Shown here one piece after another: positions 1 to 6,466 of a DNA stretch of 15,057 nt; the first letter of the stretch is position 1; each line of letters begins with the position of its first letter. The position numbers were made by a program, and so were the translations under genes. Location of the stretch: assembly GCA_035542975.1 (NCBI GenBank), contig DATKKK010000037.1, positions 1 through 15,057 on the forward strand, written 5' to 3'. This stretch comes from DATKKK01 sp035542975 (GTDB lineage: Archaea > Thermoproteota > Bathyarchaeia > Bathyarchaeales > Bathycorpusculaceae). Under the pieces are notes generated by a model that did no database searches, was not told where the DNA came from, and was given only the letters and a program-made list of their open reading frames with translations.

Positions 1-1
1 C

Positions 2-601
2 AACGGCACTTTCGGGTCGATAGTTGCTGCCTTCAAAATACGAGAGTTGTGGGTTCTCTTGGCTTGCAACGTGGCAATCGGACTCTTCATGAAGGGCATT
101 GAACTCTTTTTCCCCATCTATCTTGTTAAAAATAGAATGATTGACTCATCATGGGCTGCAGTTGCCTACACTCTGCTTTTAGCAGCTGGCGTACCCGGTC
201 AATGGCTTGGAGGAAAAAGTGCAGACAAAGTAGGTTCCAAAAAAGTTTTGATCGCAACGATGGCAGGGGTCTGCTTAAGCCTTGTTTTGTTACTGTTTTC
301 ACCCATTTACGTCGTAGGGATAGGCGCGTTCATACTGCTCTACGGCGTATCCTTCTACGGGCATCAGCCTGCGTTGAACGCGTTGACGGGTTTTCTGTCT
401 CCACAAGACCAACGCGGTGCGGTGTACGGCATCTTCTTCTTCACTTCCTTCGGCATCGGCGCGTTATCGCAAACCTTGGTAGGGTACATCGCTGACACGT
501 ACAATTTTGATGTTGCGTTCTATCTATTAACCCTCTTCGCTTTGGCAGCCTTGTTGTTGTCGCTCAAGTTGCCTGACAAAAGAGAAGATAAACTTGCATA
601 A
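2..601 (+). CDS. MFS transporter, C-terminal half (5' end outside window)
   Basis: The frame is open from the first bases of the window and ends at TAA 599-601, so the start lies upstream. About 199 residues are visible. They form roughly six hydrophobic segments, as expected for TM7-TM12 of a major facilitator. A basic/Gly loop (GGKSADKVGSKK, about residues 62-73) lies between two of them and matches the MFS motif-A-like cytoplasmic loop between TM8 and TM9. A TTG at 47 could be misread as a start, but the preceding residues continue naturally as the central loop. Substrate cannot be told. The protein would move a solute across the cytoplasmic membrane. The last residues (DKREDKLA) are a typical charged cytoplasmic tail. 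Confidence 0.85.
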   Translation, partial: NGTFGSIVAAFKIRELWVLLACNVAIGLFMKGIELFFPIYLVKNRMIDSSWAAVAYTLLLAAGVPGQWLGGKSADKVGSKKVLIATMAGVCLSLVLLLFSPIYVVGIGAFILLYGVSFYGHQPALNALTGFLSPQDQRGAVYGIFFFTSFGIGALSQTLVGYIADTYNFDVAFYLLTLFALAALLLSLKLPDKREDKLA

Positions 602-616
602 TCTGGCAAGGCTTTC

Positions 617-634
617 GTATACAAAAGCATCAAC
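617..634 (-). repeat. Dispersed 18-bp repeat, copy A
   Basis: The minus strand reads GTTGATGCTTTTGTATAC, identical to copies at 2164 and 9788. It lies 15 bases after the MFS stop codon. Function unknown. Confidence 0.85.
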
Positions 635-718
635 AAAACCCACATTTTCTCAAACTCCAAGCCTTTCTACAGCTAAATTCGAGGATTTGCTTTCAGAAGA
701 ACGAAACGGAACGAACCT

Positions 719-726
719 TATAAATA
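719..726 (+). promoter_or_regulatory. TATA box upstream of the broken frame at 772
   Basis: TATAAATA preceded by ACCT is the best plus-strand archaeal promoter match in this gap. A start about 25 bases downstream (near 748) would give a leader of about 20 bases before the ATG at 772. Confidence 0.5.
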
Positions 727-771
727 CGTCAAAACGTGAACACTTTAACTACTACAATAGGCGATTTCTCC

Positions 772-1080
772 ATGATAAATGACGTGAACGAAGAGACAAA
801 AGATAGCTATTAGCCAGAACTTCAACAAGTTAATGGCAGACTTGACGAGTTCTTGCACAAATCTTTCATTACGCTTGCTGGTTTGATACTGCGAAAAGTT
901 AACGAACATAGAAGTTTCGTAAATAAAATGTTAAAAACACAACACGCTTTGATAGGAAAATGCAGCAAAAACCTAAATCCAACCATAGCGCAAGATCACA
1001 AAAATACAAACGAAATGCGAACAGCAAAAACATTCTGGATGAAAATCTTCTGTGTCTTTTCTGCTTTAGCTTTCACTTAA
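772..1080 (+). pseudogene. Short frame interrupted by an in-frame TAG, possible decayed gene
   Basis: From ATG 772 the frame reads 13 codons, meets TAG at 811-813, then stays open to TAA 1078-1080 (102 codons besides the two stops). The part after the TAG (PELQQVNGRLDEFLHKSF...) looks helical and amphipathic, and the C-terminus (FWMKIFCVFSALAF) is hydrophobic. A strong TATA box lies 46 bases before the ATG, but there is no clear ribosome site. No family is recognised. TAG ends lonB, hjc and the yjbQ-like gene here, so programmed TAG readthrough is unlikely and a nonsense mutation is the simpler reading. It may also be non-coding sequence behind a promoter. Restart at TTG 853 would give 75 residues. 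Confidence 0.3.
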
Positions 1081-1103
1081 AACAGGAAGAAAAACAAAAA
1101 TCG
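1077..1103 (-). terminator. T-rich terminator after the yjbQ-like gene
   Basis: On the minus strand, just past the TAG at 1115-1113, there are runs of five T (two of them) and four T within about 27 bases. Archaeal RNA polymerase terminates at such T tracts without needing a hairpin. The tract also overlaps the end of the broken plus-strand frame. Confidence 0.45.
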
Positions 1104-1112
1104 TGTTACTTG

Positions 1113-1535
1113 CTACTCCTGTTGCTCGCCCATGACCTGTATGATCACCGTTCTTCTCCTAGGATGAACGTCTGTTTCCACGAACATCAGCGATTGCCAA
1201 GTCCCAAACTCCACGCGCCCGTCAATCACCGGCAGAGTCTTGTCAGGAGACAAGAACATCGACCGCAAGTGCGAATGCGCGTTCGACGGATGCTCATAAT
1301 TGCCTTGCCTTGGAATTAACTGTTCCAAGAGAGACTTGACATCTTCCAGCAAGCCGTAGTCGTTTTCTGTCAAGATGAGCACACCTGTGGCGTGAGGAGC
1401 AAACACGTGAACTATGCCGTTGATTATTCCAGACTTAGAAACCGCCTCCTGAACCTTGCTTGTCAGGTCCACGAATTCTATCTCGCCTTTCGTTGAGAAA
1501 CTGAAGCTCGTGTTCCAGACTCTAAAAGATGACAT
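1113..1535 (-). CDS. yjbQ: YjbQ/UPF0047 family protein
   Basis: The product has 140 residues, the usual length of this single-domain family. Family landmarks run in order: PHATGVLILTEND (47-59), the His-rich HPSNAHSHL (82-90), and the C-terminal block PVIDGRVEFGTWQ (102-114) ending in VETDVHPRRR (119-128). The histidines near 48, 82, 87, 89 and 124 are the conserved polar site residues of the family. E. coli YjbQ has been reported to have secondary thiamin-phosphate synthase activity, but the family's physiological role is not settled. The protein should be a soluble trimer in the cytoplasm. The ATG at 1535 lies 7 bases after the stop of the upstream acetyltransferase, so the two genes are very probably one transcript. 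Confidence 0.88.
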   Translation of the reverse strand: MSSFRVWNTSFSFSTKGEIEFVDLTSKVQEAVSKSGIINGIVHVFAPHATGVLILTENDYGLLEDVKSLLEQLIPRQGNYEHPSNAHSHLRSMFLSPDKTLPVIDGRVEFGTWQSLMFVETDVHPRRRTVIIQVMGEQQE

Positions 1536-1542
1536 GTGCTTT

Positions 1543-2091
1543 TCATTCCAGCAGTTCAGTCATAATAATCTCGTCTACGTACTCGCCTTCTCTAAAATGT
1601 TTCTTCGGAATTCGACCCGTCTGCACAAACCCCACCTTCTCATACACGTGCATCGCGCGCTTGTTAGTAGCAAAACACGTCAGCGTTAAGACCTTCAGAC
1701 CCATCTTTCGAGCTTGCTCAACGAGTGCATTCATCATTTCAGTCCCGACGCCAATATCTCGGAAACCATTCTTGATCGCGATGCCTATGCCTCCTACATG
1801 CTTCTCGGAGCCACTTCGTCTGTTTATCTCAGAGTTTGCAACAACGTGGCCGTCAACTTCGGCAACCAAGTAAAAAGTTTGATCCTTCTCCAAACGACCG
1901 AGAGCACCAGAGAACCAGTCGATCTCCTCTTCCCGTGAAACCTTTTCAGTCCTTGTTATCTCTGCCTTCTCTTCCACGAGTGAGTTAATCACTTCCTGTA
2001 AGTCATCCAAGTCCTCCCACCTGAACGTTCTCAAGAGCACCTTACGTCCGTCCTTAGCAGTAAAAGCCTTAACAGGTTTTCCAGCTTTCAT
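1543..2091 (-). CDS. GNAT family N-acetyltransferase
   Basis: The product has 182 residues. The GNAT motif A is clear: a hydrophobic strand followed by RDIGVGTEMM (111-120), the pyrophosphate loop that binds acetyl-CoA. Motif B is NKRAMHVYEKVGF (143-155). The acceptor is unknown; residues 15-80 resemble RimI/RimJ-like or general small-substrate acetyltransferases. I chose ATG 2091 over an upstream frame extension to 2190. The extension has no GNAT-like content and reads through the 18-bp repeat, and a TATA-like box (TTTTAAAG, 2122-2115) is placed for a leaderless transcript starting at 2091. The downstream gene follows after 7 bases. Confidence 0.88.
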   Translation of the reverse strand: MKAGKPVKAFTAKDGRKVLLRTFRWEDLDDLQEVINSLVEEKAEITRTEKVSREEEIDWFSGALGRLEKDQTFYLVAEVDGHVVANSEINRRSGSEKHVGGIGIAIKNGFRDIGVGTEMMNALVEQARKMGLKVLTLTCFATNKRAMHVYEKVGFVQTGRIPKKHFREGEYVDEIIMTELLE

Positions 2092-2114
2092 AAACCATAC
2101 TAATACTGCGAACA

Positions 2115-2122
2115 CTTTAAAA
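2115..2122 (-). promoter_or_regulatory. TATA-like box for the acetyltransferase/yjbQ operon
   Basis: The minus strand reads TTTTAAAG centred about 27 bases before ATG 2091, the spacing expected for a leaderless archaeal transcript. Confidence 0.5.
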
Positions 2123-2163
2123 CTTTCCAGCTGTGCTCCTAGGCTTTCAAAACGTGGAACTGT

Positions 2164-2181
2164 GTTGATGCTTTTGTATAC
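2164..2181 (+). repeat. Dispersed 18-bp repeat, copy B
   Basis: GTTGATGCTTTTGTATAC lies on the plus strand, upstream of the leftward acetyltransferase. It forms an inverted pair with copy C. Confidence 0.85.
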
Positions 2182-2432
2182 TGTCGGCAAAACACGAAGA
2201 CAGAAAGGTTCTGGTGAAGCATAAAATCCATAGGTAATACCAGCACAACCATAATCACCAGACAGGAAAAAACTGATCTCAAAATCGCTGAAACATAAGC
2301 CATTTAGCCTACACTAGACAAGACAAGTCGGCATACTCAGAGGAAATAAGTTAGAAAAACGCCTTCCAGAACTCTAAGTCTATGCACTAAAAAGGCGGTG
2401 AGTTATCTTAAAATCTTGTCAAACAAGCCGTG

Positions 2433-2450
2433 GTGTACAAAAGCATCAAC
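2433..2450 (-). repeat. Dispersed 18-bp repeat, copy C
   Basis: The minus strand reads GTTGATGCTTTTGTACAC, differing from the other intergenic copies at one base. On the minus strand it lies in a 37-codon frame (2516-2403) as Val-Asp-Ala-Phe-Val-His. Confidence 0.82.
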
Positions 2451-2805
2451 CGAGGTAACAAAGTTGAGAACTCTTCGAAACGTGTAGACTCGCCAAAAGC
2501 AAGCCTGAATTGACATAGACTTCTTTCCTCAAAACGATACAATACAGCACGTGTTTTAGAATGCAGGAAGAGCCAAAACCATTACAGGTAGTCGAAGCAA
2601 TCTCGAAGAATCCAGTCCTCTGCTTCGCTTGGAGATTTTCGTAGGTATTTATATGAGGCCACGGTAAAGTCCATACCACAGGCTGGATGCTCGTGCTTAA
2701 GAGAGCAAATCAGGGTTATTTGGCGGTTTAAAGCTTTAAATGAGCTTTTTGGTTTTGAGTTTCAGAAATAATATCTGTTGATTTTCAGCCAGCTTTTTCT
2801 TCGAA

Positions 2806-2943
2806 ATGAAACAAGCTCTAAAGCCTGTAATCAGTGAAAAAGAGTTTAATAAACAAGGTTATTTTGGAAAACAGCCTAATCGAAGCCTTTTCACGTTTCA
2901 AGATTGTGTTATGGTTTCTTTCATATTGTTGATTTCGAAATAA
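2806..2943 (+). CDS. Doubtful small ORF, 45 residues
   Basis: The frame runs from ATG 2806 to TAA 2941-2943. The protein is basic at the N-terminus (MKQALKPVISEKEF) and hydrophobic near the C-terminus (MVSFILLIS). There is no ribosome site, but an AT-rich stretch (AAATAATATC, about 2766-2775) would fit a short leader. It is listed only because the gap is otherwise empty; it may be chance. Confidence 0.18.
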   Translation: MKQALKPVISEKEFNKQGYFGKQPNRSLFTFQDCVMVSFILLISK

Positions 2944-2998
2944 CCGCTTTAATTATTCTCGCCAACGTGTTCTGTTAGACAAAACACTAGAGCCTACT

Positions 2999-3006
2999 GG
3001 AGAAGG
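2999..3006 (+). promoter_or_regulatory. Ribosome site fixing the TTG start of lonB
   Basis: GGAGAAGG ends 9 bases before TTG 3016. No ATG or GTG is available in the lonB frame upstream before the TAA at 2950-2952. The ATG at 3008 is in another frame and stops after 19 codons. Confidence 0.6.
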
Positions 3007-3015
3007 TATGGACGT

Positions 3016-5253
3016 TTGCAGTTTGACCATTTTGGAAACGAGACAGAGATTCTGGAAAGGAACGTGAACGGCAGAAAAATTAGGGTAAAGTGGGACTGGG
3101 GTAATTTCGAAAGCACCGAAGGTTTCCCCATAGACGACAACCTGATAAACTGGGCAGTCGGCCAAGAACAAGCGCTGAAAGAGTGTTTCCTATGCCTCGA
3201 CGAGTGGGTGCACAAGCTGAAGTGGCTTGAAGAAACAAAATGGTACGAAAACTGGAGCAACCCAGATAATGATAAACCAGCCGCCAAAACCGTGATCAGC
3301 CCAGGACCCTACCTGCTGCTTTTGGGAGACCCTGGCACTGGCAAATCGTTGATTGGAAGAGCTTTAGCTGAAAAGTTAACGCAGGTTTACAAGGAAAACG
3401 GCATCAAAATCTTTGACGTTATGTGCTGGAAAAACTCTGCATTACCCAGTCAGCCAAAAGTTTCGATTCAAACAGCTGGCGAATCAAAAAAGATTCTTCA
3501 AAGGGAACAGCTTAGAGAGCTTAAGAAAAAGCTCATCACGAAAGTCGGCTTCAAAGCACTGCAGTTTTTGCTAATAGGTATAGGTTTATTCCTAATTTCG
3601 CTGGGTTTCTATTTCATGTATACTGCTTGGCAAACTTGGCAAGTAAACGGACAGTACTTGGGCGAGCCTATTCAAGATTACTATAACGGCAATTTTCTAG
3701 ATTATCTTGTTGGAAAGTTTGTGACCATGGTACCGTTGACTTTCATTCCAGGCGGTAGTCTAATTTTCTTCGGCGTTTTCATGTGGTGGTTCTCCAAACT
3801 AGGCGGTTTAGGAAACTTGAAAGGTGTTTCAGGAGCTCAACAGTCTGACGTTCCAAAATTAATCGTGGATAACAGCACAGGACATGCACCCTTTGTAGAT
3901 GCCACGGGGCACAGAAGTGCACAGATTTTCGGCTCAATAGCTTGGGATCCCTATCAAACAGGCGGTTTAGGCACCCCAGAACACCAGAGAGTAAGCGCAG
4001 GTGACGTACACCGTGCTTCATTAGGCATTCTGTACATTGACGAAATAAAAAATCTTGACCCAGAAGAGGCAATAACGTTGCTGACGGTGCTCGAAGACGG
4101 ACAATTGCCGATAACCCTGAGGGGAAAGTGGCATGGCGGCGACACAGCAGCAATGGCAGTTTCAACAGAGCCAGTGCCAGCGATAACTTTTCTGGTCGGC
4201 GCAGGAAACTTTGACAGCATAGGCCAGATTCATCCCGCCTTAATGGATCGAATCTACGGTTATGGCAAAGTTGTAAGGATGAACAATGACATGCCTAACA
4301 CGGTTGAAAACAGGCGCAAGTATGTGCAGTTTCTAGCGCAAGAAATCAAACGCTTCAACCTTATACCCTTCAGTAGAGATGCATGCGCAGAGATTGTGGA
4401 AGAGGGAAGACGCAGAAGCAACAAGAAAGACGCCTTAACAACAAGGTTCAGACCATTGATTTCAATAATCAAAACAGCTGCAACCCTTGCGATGAATGAA
4501 GGATGCAAGGTTGTTGAAAGAAGACACGTTAAAGAATCGATTGAAAACCACTGTAAAACGATTCAAAGACAAATACTTGAACATGAAATGAACGAGAGAG
4601 GTAAGCTGCTGGAAATAAAGCCTGAAGGCGCCAAACTTGGTCAAATATATGGTTTAGCAGTTGTCAGGGATCCATACAGCGGAGAGATGACAGGGAACGT
4701 TTTATGCGTTAAGTCGAACATGGTTAAAAAGGGCGATCTTCAGAGGCCTTATCCGCTTAAAGGTTATTATAAGGTGACAGGCGTAGCCAAGGGGCAGAGT
4801 TTCATTTCAGACAGTGTAGCCAAAGTCAGAAGCGTAATCTTACAGAAATACGGTATCGATATTGCGCAGGATTACTTGACTCACCTTGATTTTGCGCAGT
4901 CTTACGGTGTGGACGGCCCGTCTGCGGGTGTGACAATGACCATACTTCTTTGTTCGCTCATTGAAGGAAAGCCTGTGAGACAGGATGTGGCAGTTACAGG
5001 AGAGATAAACCTTGGAGTCAGCAATTCAATTCAGATAACGGCTGTTGGAGGAGTTTACGAGAAAATTAAGGCTGCAGAAGCTTGGGGTTTCAAAAAGGTG
5101 GTTATTCCGAAGAAGAACTATGAGCATTCTATTGACATTAAGGATTACAGGATAGAGATCGTGCCCGCGGAAACGTTAGATGATTACTTGAAAGAATGTT
5201 TGGTTGAGAAACCTACTCTGAAGGTTCCTGTTCACACTTATAAGCGAAAGTAG
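3016..5253 (+). CDS. lonB: Membrane-anchored ATP-dependent protease, LonB-like
   Basis: The product has 745 residues. The AAA+ domain has Walker A GDPGTGKS (104-111), Walker B LGILYIDE (336-343), sensor-1 N398 and an arginine-finger candidate R412. Two hydrophobic segments (about 181-203 and 235-258) sit between Walker A and Walker B, the layout of archaeal LonB, which anchors the hexamer to the inner face of the membrane. The C-terminal S16 protease domain has nucleophile S636 in DGPSAG and catalytic K683 in VGGVYEKIKAA. It degrades unfolded and regulatory proteins. Oddities: DGPSAG resembles bacterial LonA rather than the EGDSAS usual in archaeal LonB; the Ser-Lys distance is 47 residues against 43 in E. 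coli Lon; and residues 52-95 hold a Trp/Lys-rich insert before Walker A. The start is TTG, chosen by the ribosome site GGAGAAGG. hjc follows after 88 bases. Confidence 0.93.
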   Translation: MQFDHFGNETEILERNVNGRKIRVKWDWGNFESTEGFPIDDNLINWAVGQEQALKECFLCLDEWVHKLKWLEETKWYENWSNPDNDKPAAKTVISPGPYLLLLGDPGTGKSLIGRALAEKLTQVYKENGIKIFDVMCWKNSALPSQPKVSIQTAGESKKILQREQLRELKKKLITKVGFKALQFLLIGIGLFLISLGFYFMYTAWQTWQVNGQYLGEPIQDYYNGNFLDYLVGKFVTMVPLTFIPGGSLIFFGVFMWWFSKLGGLGNLKGVSGAQQSDVPKLIVDNSTGHAPFVDATGHRSAQIFGSIAWDPYQTGGLGTPEHQRVSAGDVHRASLGILYIDEIKNLDPEEAITLLTVLEDGQLPITLRGKWHGGDTAAMAVSTEPVPAITFLVGAGNFDSIGQIHPALMDRIYGYGKVVRMNNDMPNTVENRRKYVQFLAQEIKRFNLIPFSRDACAEIVEEGRRRSNKKDALTTRFRPLISIIKTAATLAMNEGCKVVERRHVKESIENHCKTIQRQILEHEMNERGKLLEIKPEGAKLGQIYGLAVVRDPYSGEMTGNVLCVKSNMVKKGDLQRPYPLKGYYKVTGVAKGQSFISDSVAKVRSVILQKYGIDIAQDYLTHLDFAQSYGVDGPSAGVTMTILLCSLIEGKPVRQDVAVTGEINLGVSNSIQITAVGGVYEKIKAAEAWGFKKVVIPKKNYEHSIDIKDYRIEIVPAETLDDYLKECLVEKPTLKVPVHTYKRK

Positions 5254-5341
5254 CTATAATGACCCTAGCTCTAGAGGAAAAAGCTTTGTAAAGGCTGTCG
5301 CTTGTAATTCGGAATTTCCTTTGGAGCAGAACGAGTCGTGA

Positions 5342-5773
5342 ATGGTTAGGGAAATAGATAAAGACGCGATCCGCAGGTGGCGTAAAAGAGGTTTCTACAG
5401 TGAAAACGTCCTCGTAAAACTGTTAGCGAAGAATGGTTTTAACTCTGTCCGCATTCCCGTCAGTAACCCCAGCCTTAATCCTCTTCCTGACATTATTGCA
5501 AGAAGAGGCGCTGACATCTATGCTTTTGAGGTTAAGAATGCGAGTTATTATGCTTACTTTCCAAAGCAGCAGATTGATAAGCTTTTTAGGTTTCTTGACG
5601 GGTTTATCCCTGTTGATAATGGACGTAAACATGCTATGCTCGCTGCTCATCTTGGTAAGAGATGGATCTTTAAGGAAGTAGATTGGAAAGAGTGGGAGAA
5701 GAACAAGCTTCCAGAAAAAACAAGAATCTTAAAACGTGACAGAGGGAATTTTAGCATAGATAAAGAGAATTAG
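5342..5773 (+). CDS. hjc: Holliday junction resolvase Hjc
   Basis: The product has 143 residues. The archaeal Hjc nuclease core is complete: E21 in the first helix, D50 in LPDIIA, and E63-x-K65 in AFEVKN. The D-to-E spacing of 13 and the ExK pair match the PD-(D/E)XK site of characterised Hjc enzymes (E9, D33, E46, K48 in Pyrococcus). The dimer cuts four-way junctions symmetrically late in recombination and at stalled forks. An extra basic stretch of about 12 residues (KDAIRRWRKRG) precedes the core, and a basic C-terminal tail follows it. No strong ribosome site stands before ATG 5342; a weak TGTAATTC box near 5305 may serve. The stop is followed after 12 bases by the proposed ABC ATPase start, so the genes may be co-transcribed. 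Confidence 0.93.
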   Translation: MVREIDKDAIRRWRKRGFYSENVLVKLLAKNGFNSVRIPVSNPSLNPLPDIIARRGADIYAFEVKNASYYAYFPKQQIDKLFRFLDGFIPVDNGRKHAMLAAHLGKRWIFKEVDWKEWEKNKLPEKTRILKRDRGNFSIDKEN

Positions 5774-5776
5774 GAG
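5773..5776 (+). promoter_or_regulatory. Ribosome site pointing to a non-standard ABC ATPase start
   Basis: GGAG at the hjc stop codon is followed after 9 bases by ACG 5786. No ATG, GTG or TTG lies in the ATPase frame between the site and residue 24 of the predicted protein. Confidence 0.5.
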
Positions 5777-5785
5777 AAATAGAAA

Positions 5786-6466
5786 ACGGGTAAAACAATA
5801 ATCTTTGCATCTGGCCTTTGCAAGAATTATCAACTATGCGAGGAAAAAATTGAAGTGCTAAAGAATTTAGACCTTAAAGTTGAGGAAAGCGAGTTCACCG
5901 TAATTAATGGGTCTTCAGGTTCAGGAAAGACAACATTGCTGAACATTATTGGCGGGATCGACAAACCCACGAGCGGAAAAATCGCAGTTTTTGATAATGA
6001 TCTAGACAAAGCGAATGAGGATTTCTTGGCAGAGTTCAGATGCAAGAATGTTGGCTTCGTTTTTCAAGCATACAACCTTGTGTCCACGTTGACTGTTTCT
6101 GAGAATATTGCTTTTCCGATGGAGTGGGCGCGAAAACCAGTGGATTACATCGAAAAACGAGTTGCAGAATTATTGGAAATTGTAGGTTTGCAAAAGAGAG
6201 CTGGTCATTTTCCATGCCAATTAAGTGGTGGTGAACAACAGCGGATTGCGTTTGCACGAGCTTTAGCAAACGATCCGCCGTTGCTTCTTGTTGATGAACC
6301 GACAGGGAACCTCGATAATGAAACAAGCGTAAGAATCATCGAAGTGCTTCAAAAACTGCAAGCGAGCAAGAAGACTATTGTCGTCGCCACGCATGATGAA
6401 CGGATTTTAAAGCTGGCAAATCAACGATTAACCCTTGAAGATGGAAAGCTGGTAAGCCTCCAATGA
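5786..6466 (+). CDS. ABC transporter ATPase, MacB/LolD type (apparent ACG start)
   Basis: The subunit has Walker A GSSGSGKTT, Q-loop VFQAYNL, signature LSGGEQQR, Walker B LLLVDEPTGNLD and the switch His in VATHDE, an intact site of the LolD/MacB/FtsE class that works with FtsX-like permeases. The only standard start, GTG 5855, would remove the first beta strand and the A-loop aromatic. The frame is open back to TAG 5780-5782, and residues IIFASGLCKNYQL (Tyr as A-loop) plus EEKIEVLKNL are family-typical. I place the start at ACG 5786, 9 bases after GGAG, giving 226 residues. This could be a true near-cognate start, or an ATG changed by mutation or sequencing error. The stop overlaps the permease ATG by 4 bases (ATGA). 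Confidence 0.85.
   Translation, partial: TGKTIIFASGLCKNYQLCEEKIEVLKNLDLKVEESEFTVINGSSGSGKTTLLNIIGGIDKPTSGKIAVFDNDLDKANEDFLAEFRCKNVGFVFQAYNLVSTLTVSENIAFPMEWARKPVDYIEKRVAELLEIVGLQKRAGHFPCQLSGGEQQRIAFARALANDPPLLLVDEPTGNLDNETSVRIIEVLQKLQASKKTIVVATHDERILKLANQRLTLEDGKLVSLQ

Larger units (their letters stand above)
2092..3015. other. Long gap (924 bp) without a confident gene
   Basis: It holds the promoter of the leftward operon, two inverted copies of the 18-bp repeat (2164-2181, 2433-2450), an 8-bp inverted repeat TCTGGTGA (2210-2217 / 2255-2262), a TATA-like TATAAATA on the minus strand near 2646-2655, and weak small frames (2403-2516 minus, 37 codons; 2806-2943 plus, 45 codons). The minus strand from about 2650 to 2400 has two competing open frames and looks like decayed sequence. 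No protein family is recognised in it. Confidence 0.6.

Noticed and set aside
811..813. In-frame TAG as a pyrrolysine codon.
   Set aside because: TAG is the normal stop of lonB, hjc and the yjbQ-like gene here, and no pyrrolysine genes or methyltransferase context is visible.
2092..2190. N-terminal extension of the first acetyltransferase to 2190.
   Set aside because: The added 33 residues are not GNAT-like, run through the dispersed repeat and the TATA-like box, and are better explained as upstream DNA.
2210..2262. 8-bp inverted repeat TCTGGTGA/TCACCAGA considered as a C/D-type RNA or operator.
   Set aside because: The C and D boxes do not fit, the arms are 37 bases apart, and no gene start is near.
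2446..2679. A 77-codon minus-strand frame in the long gap.
   Set aside because: It has no ribosome site and no recognisable family, another frame is equally open over part of it, and the TATA-like box falls inside it.
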